A stretch of 64,000 nucleotides of DNA from Aulostomus chinensis. Its lineage: Eukaryota > Chordata > Actinopteri > Syngnathiformes > Aulostomidae. Of this stretch, positions 25,080-36,623 are shown one piece after another. The stretch lies in the NCBI GenBank assembly GCA_037954235.1, contig JBBMOA010000016.1, positions 25,011,883 through 25,075,882 of the forward strand. Direction: 5' to 3'. The notes below the pieces were generated by a model. The model worked only from the letters and a program-made list of their open reading frames with translations. It made no database searches and had not been told where the DNA came from. The number at the start of each line of letters is the position of its first letter. Within the stretch, counting starts at the first letter, position 1. The position numbers were made by a program, and so were the translations under genes.

Positions 25080-25800
25080 GCGAGGCGCTTCCCAGCAGGC
25101 ACCTCTGGAGTCGCGGGGCCACCTGAGCTCCCACTGAACACCTGACACCTCCGTGCAGCCACGCACGCCAGCGACCTCATCATGACTCCGGTAAAATATC
25201 CCGTGAAGACGCAAAAGCAACAGTTGGTGCGGACCGTGACTGGAACGACTCCATTTCGGCTAATGAGGTGTCTTCGGTCCTCGCGCCGGACTGACAGATC
25301 GGTCACCGGCGCGTCCGCGACCGACCGCTCAAACTCTTCTCTCCTGCGCAGTGCGCAAAGTCAAAGACAGCGCAAACCATGCCAAAGTAGAACAACTATT
25401 AGCGCGTAAAAGTCGTGAATTGCGCACAAGTGAGTGGAAGAATGTGTAACTAAATAAAGGAAAGCGAGTCGGGGGAGGGGGGGGGGGGCTCTGTGCCGCA
25501 GCGAGCCCCCCAGCAGCAGGGTGATGATGGCAGGGGGAGAGGGTCCAGTCCTACCTGCCTCGGCGTGTCCGTCGCTGGCTGAGCACCTTCAGATTCGATC
25601 GTTTGTCCTGCTGTGATGCGTTACCAAGTATCTGCTCCCCCTTGTCTCTCCCTCCCTCGCTCCCTCCCTCCCTTCCTTCTCCTCGCTCTCCACAGTAGCT
25701 CTACCACCGGCTTTCCTCTGTCTCCACCTGGCCCTGGCCGTTACCAATGACACTTCCACAACCCCCCGGCGCGCCCCGGCCGTCTCTAGCATGCATCAGG
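25080..25800 (-). promoter_or_regulatory. Candidate cdh23 promoter and non-coding leader exon
   Basis: The stretch is CpG-rich compared with its surroundings (for example CGGTCACCGGCGCGTCCGCG and CCCGGCGCGCCCCGGCCG). On the minus strand a good donor, GAGGCAG before GTAGGACT, ends a possible exon at 25555 that would reach to about 25800. It would supply the untranslated leader implied by the acceptor of the cdh23 signal-peptide exon. No TATA box was singled out. The assignment rests on position, base composition and one donor, so it is an inference. Confidence 0.4.
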
Positions 25801-28278
25801 AGTCCTCCCAGTGCTCAGCGTCCAGCAGCGGCACCTGGAACCCGCTTCTGCCCCTGCCAGCTTCTGGTCCAATATTTGATGAGTTGAACCTACAACAGCC
25901 TTTTTATTTGGACCCGATGTGACGTGGCGTGGCCCCTGATTACCATTCACACCCAAAAAATGACGGGAAAACCGTTTAATTTACGAAAAAAATCAAAACC
26001 AAAAAGAGAAATCACAATCGACCTTCAAAATAAACCCAACTGGAAAGATTTTCACATTAAATTTGAAAAACCAAGAAGGTTGCGGATGAGGAGCATTTAC
26101 CGGTATCATAGCGCCATCAAGTGTTGTGAAGAGGAATTACAATGAAATAAAACTACCTGCCAGACAAACAAAGTGTTCCTAGAAACTCGCAGGAGCGTGG
26201 ATGCTTACCTGGCGCCACCGCTGTGTGTCACCAGTTTACCCAGTAACATCAGCTAATTCACCAGCAACGGACTCGCACGCACTTTACAGCCACTCACCAT
26301 TTACGTCCTGCGTCACCTGGACGCCACCTACTTCAGTCCTGTGGACTCCACTGGGCCCGGCGGGGAGGTTCTCGGGGAAACCTCACTAAAAACGTGGCGT
26401 TGGTTGTTCTTCCTCCGTGTTCCCGTGGTAAACGTGTCCGTTTCGATGAGCTCCGCGCGCCACTTGGGTCAGAACAAGCTAGCTAATGAGTCGCGTCCCA
26501 CATGTGAGTCCTCGGCCTTCTCCGTGAGTGCTCGGTCGTCTCCGGGGCGCCCCACGCGTTCCCCGGCCTTCTTGATTTCAGTGTCTCCCGATGTCCGGAG
26601 CGAGCATTCAGGGCTACACAGTTCACCTGACTTTGAACCAAAGTCGCTGCAACTGCAGTTTCAACCAGAAATTAAGTTTGTATTCATTAAAGACTAATTG
26701 TGTGGTAAAATAACATTTTAAATGAGATATTGTTGTGTGTAATGAATGTGGTGTCAGGTCAGTTTTACTCGAAAAGGCTCAACTGAGATGCTCAGTGTTC
26801 CTCACGCATGAGAAGCTTCCACTCGATATAAATCTGCAGCATCCATGTTCACCTCTGTGCTTTGAGCGCCATGATTCCATGAGCATCACTCACATCTGCT
26901 TTGGATATTTTAAATATCGGAAGATCTCGCATTTATAACGTAACGAGCCTGACGAGCCAGAGACTGATAGGCCCGCCTTTGGCCGGCAGGGGGAGCTCTT
27001 CCGCCCAGTGATGGAGACGAACCGCACCAGCTCACCTGCATGCGTGAAGGACGCAGTTTCCGGTTTAGGTCCCGGTGTGGTGCAGTTTAAGGTCACTTGG
27101 TTTCAGTGCATCTCCGGCGTGACTTCCTCATCCAGAGAACTTCCAAGTTTCTTCTTTTCTGTGGCTGTGTTTTGATGTTTCACCCCATTTCATTTTACGC
27201 AGGAGTTCTGGCTGACCAGCCCGCTTGTGTTCTGTTGATAGTTTGGACGTGTTTCCTTTGTCGTGCAGTATACATTTACCCAAAGGCAAGAAATGTCTCA
27301 AATAGATATCTTGCATGATGACAACGATGAAGCGTCAACAGTCACTGAACTCTTTACAGCCAAACTAATATTAATTTCTGACACTTTTGGAGCAAAGGGA
27401 AATAAATACTAAGGAATTAACTTTTCTTGGAATATCTTTTGACAGACTGGAATTGATTTAGCTTCAATGTGTCAGCGTCAGCTCTTGTGTTCCTCAGACT
27501 GTGGACCTGAAGGTCATATCGAAGAATAAGTCACTCTGATGAGGAGCTTCATAATAATAAAAAAAAGAGGAATCTCCATGGTGATCCATCTTCACCATCC
27601 AAACATTGACAGTTTTCAAAGTCCAAACTGGGGTAAGACTGCAGTTAATATTCCATCAAACGCCTCTCACCTGCGCTTGGGTTCTTTGGTCCAAGTGTAA
27701 CTCTCTCCCAGGTCCTTGAGGCGTGGAGGAGCCACCCGGGGCCCAGCTTCTCATTCGTAGCACAGTCACATTCAGTGATTTAAGAGTCATTTAAAATCAA
27801 AATCTGGCCTCAGGTCTGTTGCCTGCAGTCCCTTTGCATTGTTCAAGATGTGAAAACAGCAAATACAGTGTTGGAGGGAAAACTGTGCCTTGAGAGTTGG
27901 TGACTTTGGATGGATAGATTTTTATTTTGAAAGGTAAACAGGCACACGTGAATCTGTATCTGTAAGTATGAATTCTATGTAGTGCAGCTGAGGAACTGGC
28001 ACGGGACCAGGGGAGCGGCTGGTGTCCTCGAGTTTGGAGGAGGAATGTGTGACGTACTTCACGACAGAAGATTTAGTAAAAGCAGCTGTTCTAAACAACT
28101 GGACGAGGCTTCAGTGCGTGTCGCTATGAGTCATGCAGGCTCCAGCAGTGACATCCCAGCCCCCAAACACAAGGGTGCCCCGGGAAGAGCCACAGAGGAG
28201 GAGAGTGCATCACTCATAGTGAGCTACAAGACATTCTAGTTAGATGTGATTCGCCAACAAGAAAATCCGGTCAGAGTC

Positions 28279-28345
28279 CATCTGTGATGGACTGGTCACC
28301 TGACTTAACCCCGCCTCTCGCCCAGAATGGAGCAGGAGCACAGGG
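28279..28345. mobile_element. Short fragment of dispersed teleost repeat
   Basis: TCTGTGATGGACTGGTCACC followed by CCCCGCCTCTCGCCCAGAAT resembles the 'tgtgatggactggcgacc ... cccgcctctcgccca' part of the dispersed repeat seen near 15.7 kb, in the opposite orientation. Confidence 0.6.
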
Positions 28346-28625
28346 ACAGGAGACTGGGAGCCTTTTCTTAGAGAGGGTGGAAACAGACCCCTACAAGGTA
28401 GAAGCTGCATCCACTCATTGTTCGTTAAACCTGGCAGCTCCAGGTGATAAAATCAAAATATCCTGAATGACAGTCTGGTGATGATGTCATCATTGCTCAG
28501 GTGATGTTAAGTGTTGCAGCCTTTGATCAACATGACTTTAATACATCGGTGTGTTGTGTCTGTCATTGCGGTTTGGAGCGGCTCATTCCTGGATGATGTG
28601 CGTCTTCTCTGGATCAGTGACGTTC

Positions 28626-28638
28626 AGCGCCACCTGCC
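28626..28638 (-). promoter_or_regulatory. CTCF-like core motif
   Basis: The reverse strand reads GGCAGGTGGCGCT, which fits the CTCF core. A single motif match in 64 kb is weak evidence for binding. Confidence 0.25.
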
Positions 28639-30536
28639 CCGGCACTGTTCAGCCGTTTGTCGTCGTTGCTACGGCATCACTACAACTGCTGCTTCCGCTC
28701 TCGATGCTGATTTAATGACAGATCTCAATCGATCTCAGTCTGATTCCTGTTTAATGGCCAGAGTCTCATGTCACACCTGGATTTCTGTTACTCTGGAGAT
28801 GTGGGCACATCCCATCAGGCTTATAGATGTGATGCCAGACATTTTGAATTGAAATATATCAATGAATAAACAATGTATTTACATCACACAAAACCATGTA
28901 ACATCAATGAAAATACCTATGCTTGATCACATGACCAACGGATCCATAACTCTGAAGCAGAAGCAGCACTGATGTTTTCTCTTTGAATCCATGGTTTGGT
29001 CCAGCTTGCCCTGGTTTGACCCGTCAGACCTCTGGGGAGGTGTGGCGGTCAGTCAATCCATGTGTCCAGGTGAAGGTAACCCTCTGGACCCTGCTGGTCC
29101 TGCCTGCTTCCGTGTGCCCTCATGCCGTCTATTTCCAAACCACCATTTTTAATTTTCTGTCACCACTGAAAATGTACTGCACCACGTCAGAGACTCACAC
29201 GTGACATCATATTAACGCAGTGTCAGTGCTCCGCCCCCGCCTGAGCGGCTACTCTGCACCCACACTCGCGTTTGAGTCCTTCAGGGCCCCTCATTTCTTC
29301 AGGGTGTCCCCTCCCAGCTGCACCTGCAAAGCTGAAATCAGCTCAGTGCTGAACAACTGACGTTTGATTTGATGTGAAATTTTTTGAAAATGTGACAAAG
29401 GGAAGATTTGCTCTTGTGACATGCAGCCCACATTGGACCAGGTCAGATGAACCTGGGCGGGTCAAATCTGGATCAAATATTCTTTAAAACGGCTTCGTAT
29501 TAATAACAGCTTTGAGGGATTCCTGGGAGAGGGAGTGAGAGAGAGTTCTGACTCCTATATGAGGTGAGATCTCTTCCAAAAAACAGAAAATGCAGTCAAA
29601 TCTGGACGTCAGGAATGCTTCAGATAATCTAAAAACAGAGTTCATGAAACGTCACCTTCATTTCTGCTGGTTGAACACACTGAGTTTCACTGAAGCCCAC
29701 ATTCTCTCTGTTAAATGTGGTCACATAATTTTTACCTTTTGAAAAACAATGAAATCACCTTCAAAGTTCTGAACAAGGTTTATGCTGTAGACCTGTAGAG
29801 TGGCCACGTCCAGACGTGGGTCTCATGGCCGTACTCCAAGATGTGGGCCCGTCACAGTCACGGCTTCCGGTGGACATTTATGGCAAACCTGGAGAAGTTC
29901 CTCAAGGCTTCCAGAGATGTGACGTATTCATGAGGTAACACTGACGTTGACCAACTTCATTTTTACTTAACTGACAGTTTTTCTTAGTGTAGATTTAAGA
30001 CCACAATGCTTGGAGCCTGCAGTTTGCAGTGGTGTGGAGGGATAAAAAGCACTGACATCTCACTTTTTTTTTTTTGACATTTTCACAAGTTTGAATATGG
30101 ATTTCATGAATGGCTTTACCTGAACAAACCATAAAAGGTGCGCAAAGATTCATTTGACACTAAGCTCCAAGTTACAGCAGTACTTCACCCACAAAGGGTT
30201 TTTTGCTTTTCAAGTACTTACAAATGTGTGATTTCCCTCCAGCTATTCCTTTTTGTGACAGCCAGCCACCAACATTTAGCTTGATACTCATGGTGACTGA
30301 CGACTAACTAACAAAACTACCCAAAATGCGAGTTAACCAACTCTCAGGTGCATTGTGCGGTTGAATCCACCACATCTGAGCTAAAAAACAAACAAACTAC
30401 AAAAATTCTGGTTCGATGCTCCTTCATGGCCTGACCGGCTTTTGCAGTCAGTTAAACCACCCGCTGGCCACCAGGAGGGGCTGATGGGAGGAGCTGTTTT
30501 TACACCAATGAGGGTGGGGATGGGGGGTCGCGTCCG

Positions 30537-32222
30537 TCACAGTTTCATGCGGCTGATAGAGGCGGTCAGCTGAGCCTCCAGAGCCATCTGAGCAAAGGTG
30601 TGCCTCTGTGTGTGCTGTCTCACTCTGTCCCTCATGTGGAAGGAGGCCCGGGCCTGCCTGTGCGCCTCCTCCAGCATCTGTTCCCGTTGTCTCCGTAGCC
30701 TCTCCCTCCTCCACTCCTTCATGGTGACGCAGCTCTCTCTTACCCTCCTCATGGCCTCCTCCTCTCTCTGGATCCTCTGTCTGAGCCTCTGGTGGCAGAG
30801 CTCCCGGTGCCTGTTGTGCTGCTGCACCTGCAGAGCTCTGCTGCGGCGCCGGGCAGAGGCGTGCTGGGCGGCTCGCTCCATGCGCCGCTGGCTGCGTTGG
30901 ACCAGGAGCTGTTTGTGAGTGAGCTGCTGGATGCTCTGCAGCTGGGCCCGCAGCTGTGCTCTCTGAATCTGCTTGTCCTCCTGGACGCTACGTTCCTGCA
31001 GCTCCCTCAGCCGCGCCTCTACAACCTGTGCACGTTTCTCCGAGGAGTGCCGCAGTTTCTTCTCAAGTACATTCCTCATCTGCGCCTCCTCTTCCTCCAC
31101 CTGCTGGTCTACCTGCTGTTTCAGGAGGATGTGTCTTAGCAGCTCCCTACTATTTTCGTCCTGCAGCCTCTTCCTCTCCTTCCTCTCTTGCAGCACTTTG
31201 CTCCTCCTGGCCTTCTGCTCCCTCTCCACAGCCACCTGCCTCTCCCTCTCTTGCTCCCTTTTCTCCAAGTCCTCTTTGTTTCTCAGCAGCTTCTCCTGGT
31301 AGCACTTCCGCCCCTCTGCCTCTTTCTGTGCAGCTGCCATCTGTTTTCTGCGTTGTGCCTCCACCTCCTCTTTCAGCCTCCTCCAGCGGTCCTCTTGCAG
31401 CAGCACCTCCTGCTTGAGTTGTAGCGCTTTCTCCTTCTCTTTGTGTACCCTCAGTCTCCTGCGAGCCTCCAGCTCCTCCTGCCAGCTTTCCATGCTCTGA
31501 ATCAGCTTCTTCCTTCTCTTTTTCTCTGCCTGAGCCCTCAGGACCTCCTCCCTCCTGCGAGCCTGCTGGCGCTCCTGTTGCTCCTGCTGACAGAGCTTCT
31601 GCCACTCCTGCTCTTCCTGGTGCTTCACCAGCATGAGAGCAGCAATCTTGCGGTCTCTCTCGGATATTGTGACCCGCATCTTCCTGGTGATGTCCTGGGT
31701 GAGCTTCTCCAGCTTCATCTCAGTAGCTGGAGATTGTCTGAGGTCTCCCAAACTGAAGCTGCAGATTGTGCTCCTGTCTGGGTCTCTCTGGCCCGCTGCA
31801 GCAGAGCAGGGGGACCTGCTCACTGATTTGCCCTTACAGCACAGATCTGCATATGGGATGGGCCCCGTTGACTTGTGCACCGCGGGGTCATCAGGAGCCA
31901 CGGTGTTCTCCAGGCCTGAGACTTTGCTGCCGCTCCACCTGTCGCCTCCCGCCTGGATAATCCTCTCCCTCTCACCCCCGCGCGGTTGTAAACGCTTCCT
32001 TCTCTCCTTTTCATAGGACTCGTGCACAAATTTCATCGCTTCTAAAGGCGCCTTGTGCTGCACGGCAATCAACTCGTTGAGAGATTTAATCAGGAGTTGA
32101 ACAGGTTTGATTCCGAGCCGAGCGCAGGACTCCTGTGAGCGGGGGCTCCTCTCCGCTTCAGCGGTGATGAAGTTGCTCAGGTCCGGTATCGGAGCTGGTG
32201 AGGTGGACCTCAGTTCCCCCAT
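30537..32222 (-). CDS. ccdc177: Coiled-coil protein of the CCDC177/CCDC185 family, intronless
   Basis: One uninterrupted 561-codon frame starts at a strong Kozak ATG (ACCATGG) and ends at 30537. Residues about 26-80 hold the family's N-terminal block: SPRSQESCARLGIKPVQLL, then an Asn/Glu-rich helix and YEKERRKRLQ. From memory, human CCDC177 has SPRSLEACARCAVKPVELL and YEAERRAKLQ here. Residues about 165-560 form an almost continuous Arg/Glu/Gln-rich coiled coil, with ERDRKIAALML near its start. The C terminus (FAQMALEAQLTASISRMKL) is also family-like. The length is somewhat below human CCDC177 (about 700). Function is not established; it is probably a soluble structural or scaffold protein. 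It could be the CCDC185 paralogue. It shares a 1-kb upstream interval with nsmce4a. No polyadenylation signal was clearly seen downstream. Confidence 0.85.
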   Translation of the reverse strand: MGELRSTSPAPIPDLSNFITAEAERSPRSQESCARLGIKPVQLLIKSLNELIAVQHKAPLEAMKFVHESYEKERRKRLQPRGGERERIIQAGGDRWSGSKVSGLENTVAPDDPAVHKSTGPIPYADLCCKGKSVSRSPCSAAAGQRDPDRSTICSFSLGDLRQSPATEMKLEKLTQDITRKMRVTISERDRKIAALMLVKHQEEQEWQKLCQQEQQERQQARRREEVLRAQAEKKRRKKLIQSMESWQEELEARRRLRVHKEKEKALQLKQEVLLQEDRWRRLKEEVEAQRRKQMAAAQKEAEGRKCYQEKLLRNKEDLEKREQERERQVAVEREQKARRSKVLQERKERKRLQDENSRELLRHILLKQQVDQQVEEEEAQMRNVLEKKLRHSSEKRAQVVEARLRELQERSVQEDKQIQRAQLRAQLQSIQQLTHKQLLVQRSQRRMERAAQHASARRRSRALQVQQHNRHRELCHQRLRQRIQREEEAMRRVRESCVTMKEWRRERLRRQREQMLEEAHRQARASFHMRDRVRQHTQRHTFAQMALEAQLTASISRMKL

Positions 32223-33232
32223 GGTGAGTACGTGGGCGCGGAGCTGGATGTTCAGCAGCTCTCGTTACTCCTGCAGTCGCTCCTCCAGGACGGCGAGGTC
32301 ACGGAGGGATTACCTGTCCATGTGATCACCCCCGCCCCCTCACAAGCGTCTGACCGTTAATACACAGTTAAGGCTCGTACCTTTGAGTCTACGCAAAAGA
32401 CGTGACGGCAGGTTGGGTACTTTTTCGAAACTTAAGTAAGAAATAGAGAGTTATTTAAAGTTTAAATACTCTCAGGGAAAAGTTGAAGCCTAGAAACATC
32501 GACTTAATTCAATAAAAAAATAGAATAATGGCGTTATCACTTTAAACTAGTGAAGATGTAAGAAAAATCACGGTGTTGGTGCTTGAGCCCTGGAAACGAG
32601 CTGGGGGGGGGGGGGGGCTTCCAGTAACCATGACAACAGAACAATACGTAAAGCGTAAAGAGGGCTGTTCAATTGCCCTGCACCGCGTTGAGTGACGCTG
32701 GGAGGACCAACACTTCCGCGATGACGTTTATGACCACGCCCCCCTCAGCAGACTACTATGGAGGGTGCTATTAGGTTTATGTCCGTGACGTTATTATTCT
32801 ATCGCAGCCCACAACACCGACCTGACTTCTGCTAGGAGCAGCTGAGGAACCGCCTGTGGCCGCGCTCCTCCACCTGAGGCGGAGGTTCTCTCGAGTTCTC
32901 CGAAGGAACATGGAGGGATTAAACTGTTGAACAGTAGCCAGAGAGACGCCGTCGCTTGAAGTATGAACGGGAGGCTCTAAATTTGCAACAGCAAACATCA
33001 TCGACGAAGAGTAAGCAGCAGTTTATAAATGTAAACACGGAAACGGAAACACACACACGAGCCCGCCACTGTTTCTCTCGCGCGTCAGCGGCTAGCTAAA
33101 TGTTAGCCGACGTTAGCAATCAGTCATGCTCACAGTTTAGCCGTAACTGAGAAGTGTAACGGTTGTTACCGGTTGGTCTCATTCTGAAGGTTACTTTGGT
33201 GCACACACACCTACACACACTCAGTCAGGAGG
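32223..33232. promoter_or_regulatory. Head-to-head intergenic interval, likely bidirectional promoter
   Basis: The 1,010-bp gap between the start codons of the minus-strand coiled-coil gene and plus-strand nsmce4a is CpG-rich from about 32.68 to 33.12 kb. It includes a run of about 17 G residues near 32603-32618 that could form a quadruplex. No TATA box stands out. GTTAGCCGACGTTAGC at about 33100 is a short direct repeat. It probably holds the start sites of both genes; the exact 5' ends cannot be read from the sequence. Confidence 0.5.
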
Positions 33233-36200
33233 ATGAACCGAGCCAGGAGCGGTGGCAACGAGGAAGCTCCCCGGCGAAGTGGTGCGTCCGGCCACAGGAG
33301 AAGGGAGAAGCAGCGGGCGGACGGGGACGACGGGAGCTCGGTGTTCGGCTCTCCCGTCCCGCAGGAGGGCGAAGACGACGACAGTACCGCGCGACTCCGC
33401 AGAGAGATCCGGAGCAAGTACCGAGACCTCATCAACTCAGTGCAGCGTGAGTAGGGCTGGGCTGAGAGTGAGGATGATCGTACCGTTGTTTGTTTACCTG
33501 ACTCCAATGTCCCCCCGCCCACAGGGAACCGAGAGGATATACTCAGCCCCTCCAACAATAAGCTCACAGAGGTTTTAGACGAGGCCAACAAGCTGTTTAA
33601 AGATGGTATGTGTGAACTAACAGGTCACTCCAACTCAACCGTGACGCAACCACACATGGATTCCTGATGCTTGCATGTCGTGGTCTGGTGCTGTCCCACA
33701 GTGCGCCAGGCGAGGGAGGCAGCTTTGGATGCCCAGCTCCTGGTGGTGGCCACAGACCTGGGCAAGGAGAAGGCCAGCCAGCTGTGTGCGGAAGGGGCCG
33801 CCTTCGACACCTCTGTGTATGCCGAGCATCTTGTGAGTATTGTTAGTACACATGTGTAAGCTGCTAGAGAGAAAGTGGAGTAGAAACACATCAGGACTAG
33901 AGTGGCCCAGTGACACTGCTGCCTGCATGTCGGGACTGTTGCTGACCCTCTTGTGAGCTGAAAAAAGACCTGGATAGTGAGAGAGTAATGAAACTATTCA
34001 CACACGGCTCCAAATGAGTGCAGCATGTCGGCCTGATTGTCCTGTGTGAGGACGTAGTCATGTGTGCCATAACAGCTCTATAATGACATCATAAGACAGA
34101 GCTGGCTGTTCCACCGCTGTGTTCTTGTTTCAAAGCCACATTTATCAGTTTTATCTTCGAAGGGATATTTCAGCTCTGACACTGAGAAGCAGAGAAGCAT
34201 AATTTATGCGCTAAATTTCCACCCACCTCATATGCTGTATTTGTAATAGTTTCACTGTTTTGCTGTATTCGTCAGAAAGCCCCCCCCCCCTTGTTCTGCA
34301 CGTCTCAGGTTCCTTGTGTGCTTGCACAGGCATCCTCCTCATGACCGACTGCAGGGCTCTGGATCCAGTTTCCTGAGCTGCTGCTTCACTTGTTTTTAGA
34401 CCGAGACTTCTGGTGGTCTCTCACCAGGTGGGCAGTAGTGCCCTCAATCACATGACACTGATAGCAGGAAATGGCTGAGAATCGTTGTGTCATTAGTGAT
34501 GGAAAATTGTCGTCGGTGCCAGGAAGGAGTTTAAATTCATTAGAATAAAATACTTACTTTTCCTGTCACTTAAAATGGCGGAAGTGGAATCTCATAACGG
34601 TCTGTTTGTCTTGGCTCACTGGGGGATGGAGCACCTGTAGCACCTGATCTCATATCTGGGTGGTCATGTGATGTCTCTGCTTCTTGGACAGCTGTCCTTC
34701 ATGGGTCTGAACCGGCTGGAGAACGGGGAGGATGAGCAGCAGAACGGAGGTGCGGTCTCGGGCTACCTGCCCCAGGACGCCTGGCACAGACTCGCCCAGA
34801 AAGTCAACTGCTGTTTCAGTACGGCACCCTCCTTCCACTACATGTGAGCACCACATCGTCTGCATTCGCCTCCTGAAATACCATTCAGTATGAACTGGGA
34901 ATGGTTCCACCAAATCACAACCCGTCCCTAACTGACAGGGTTCCGTGATGATGGCCCTAAAAGTACACATGCAACTCTGCAGCTAGATAATAAGAGTTTA
35001 TTAGTACCTGCCCAGTTATTTTTAATCTTGCCCCCCGTGCTGCCTTCATCAGGATGGGCTCATTCCACGCAGAGCCTCCTCCTCCAAAGCCGAGGTTGGA
35101 GCGACGGAAGGCAGCAGTCGCCAGGGAGGCCAAAAGAAGCATGCCGACCCAGGTAGGCCAGCACGCACCTGCACGAGAGGCACCTGGCAGCCAAACAACC
35201 AGTTCTCACTGTTTCTCTTTGTCATTGTGTCCATCAGCTAAAGAAGATGGAGGAGTCCCATCAGGAGGCAACAGAGAAGGAGGTGGAAAGGATCCTGGGA
35301 TACCTGAAGAGTTACCATCAAGACGATCGTGAGCCTCTGGTTTATGACGTGGACTTTTTGTCTTGTGAAGGTCTAATTTGCTGACAAGTCTGTGCTTCCA
35401 TCACAGCATCGTCACCAATATCCTACTACGAGTTTGTTATCGACCCCAACTCCTTCTCTCGGACGGTCGAGAACATTTTCCACACGTCCTTTCTGATCAG
35501 GGTGAGTGTCCTGTGGTGTTTGGGCCTTGGCTGGAGCTTGTCTGCCCCCTAGTGACAGTTAGCATGTGTTGCAATGTTTCAGGATGGCCTGGCGCAGATC
35601 TATCTGGACAATGCCAAGTTGCCTTGTATAGGTAAGCACATTTATGTCTTAGAATAATGAAGAGAAGGAGACTGAATGTAAGCATCGTGTTCTTATGTCT
35701 CTCAGCTCCGGTGGAGGAGGGTGAGGGGGGGGATGCTGGCTCATCCAGTCGGAAACAGTGCATCATTTCTGTCAGCCCAAAAACCTGGAAGGTGAGCAGC
35801 TGTCAGCATCAGCAAACCTGGGACTCATGTACAGGGTTCAGGCAGCCAAGAAAAACCTGGAAAAGTTCTGGAAGTGGAAAATAATAATTTTCAGGCCTGG
35901 AAAGGTTTTGATAAACAAAGACAGAAAATTTAGGAAATTTTGCTTCAGAGTATTTATGGTTCGTTTAAGAATGACTTCAAAAAATGTTCTGATTTATTTC
36001 AATACATATTTAGATTTCATCAAACCACGTAACTAAAACTAATGTTGAGTTACGCGGTTTGATGATGGTGTGGAAAAGCTGTGGAAATGTGAACAAAGCG
36101 AGGAAACCTCATTTAGTTCCTGTTCATTTGCAAAAGAGTAAAATACAACCAATGACTGAAAGAAGTCAGGTCAGTTTCACCTGGAACGCACCGAATGACA

Positions 36201-36538
36201 CCAGCAGCTCCTCATGACACCATGAACCAACGCTCCTTCCATTCATTTGCACTTAACAACCCATGACGGAGCACATCAGCGCTGATGAAAACCTTCCTTC
36301 CATCAGGCAGGAAGGTGGAGACGACTGGACCAGGAGCAGGTTTGCTTTATTTTTAAAAACTGGAGCCTTTTACACAGAACCGTGCTAGAGAACAGGATGA
36401 GTGGAGCGTGAGTGTGTGGAGTCGGCACGCCCCCCTCACTGGTTGGTTGATGTGGTTGTTTTTCTCTCTCAGGAGCTCATCGACGCCTTCGACATCACCG
36501 ACACGATGATTCAGCCTCCAAACACGCAGAACGACTGA
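33233..36538 (+). CDS. nsmce4a: Non-SMC element 4 homolog A (SMC5/6 complex kleisin), ten exons
   Basis: NSE4 is the kleisin subunit that bridges the SMC5 and SMC6 heads and works with NSE1/NSE3 in homologous-recombination repair. Exons, read from splice sites with phase agreeing throughout, are 33233-33446, 33525-33605, 33702-33832, 34692-34843, 35053-35152, 35238-35328, 35407-35501, 35583-35631, 35706-35791 and 36473-36538 (1,065 nt, 354 residues plus stop). Diagnostic blocks are IRSKYRDLINSVQRNREDIL, the kleisin N-terminal helix LTEVLDEANKLFKDVRQARE, ATDLGKEKA, KKMEESHQEATEKEVERILG, and the C-terminal winged-helix part YYEFVIDPNSFSRTVENIFH to DGLAQIYLD. Human NSMCE4A is 385 residues. The start has A at -3. 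The first 45 residues are Arg/Gly/Ser-rich and disordered. The gene is intact. Confidence 0.95.
35820..36050. repeat. Probable interspersed repeat in last nsmce4a intron
   Basis: AAACCTGGAAAAGTTCTGGA and CAGGCCTGGAAAGGTTTTGA recur in an AT-rich setting reminiscent of a fish repeat built on CTGGAAAAGT motifs. It lies between the last two exons and explains the long final intron. The family is not assigned. Confidence 0.3.
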
Positions 36539-36617
36539 TGGACCCAAGAAATTTTTGTTTGCTAAAGCTGAACGTTATTTTTAAAACTTTTTTTTTTGTT
36601 GTCTTTTTAGATTCTAA

Positions 36618-36623
36618 AATAAA
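36618..36623 (+). terminator. nsmce4a polyadenylation signal
   Basis: A canonical AATAAA lies 80 bases after the nsmce4a stop codon. A second AATAAA occurs near 36731, so alternative 3' ends are possible. Confidence 0.75.

Larger units (their letters stand above)
9846..25554. other. Long first intron of cdh23 with scattered repeats
   Basis: About 15.7 kb lie between the signal-peptide exon and the candidate leader exon. No coding exon was recognised on either strand. The contents are a Penelope-like element fragment, MITE-like and other interspersed repeat remnants, a 41-bp minisatellite and many dinucleotide tracts. These are listed separately. Confidence 0.5.
25801..30536. other. Intergenic stretch between cdh23 leader and ccdc177-like gene
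   Basis: No coding exon was recognised. CpG-rich sequence continues to about 26.7 kb. A short dispersed-repeat fragment lies near 28.3 kb and a CTCF-like core near 28.63 kb. The remainder is AT-rich, with no gene-like signal and no clear polyadenylation signal for the minus-strand coiled-coil gene. Confidence 0.5.

Noticed and set aside
30598..31826. Several long plus-strand frames opposite the coiled-coil gene
   Set aside because: They are Leu/Ser/Cys/Pro-rich shadows of the Arg/Glu/Gln-rich minus-strand gene, which has family similarity and a strong start.
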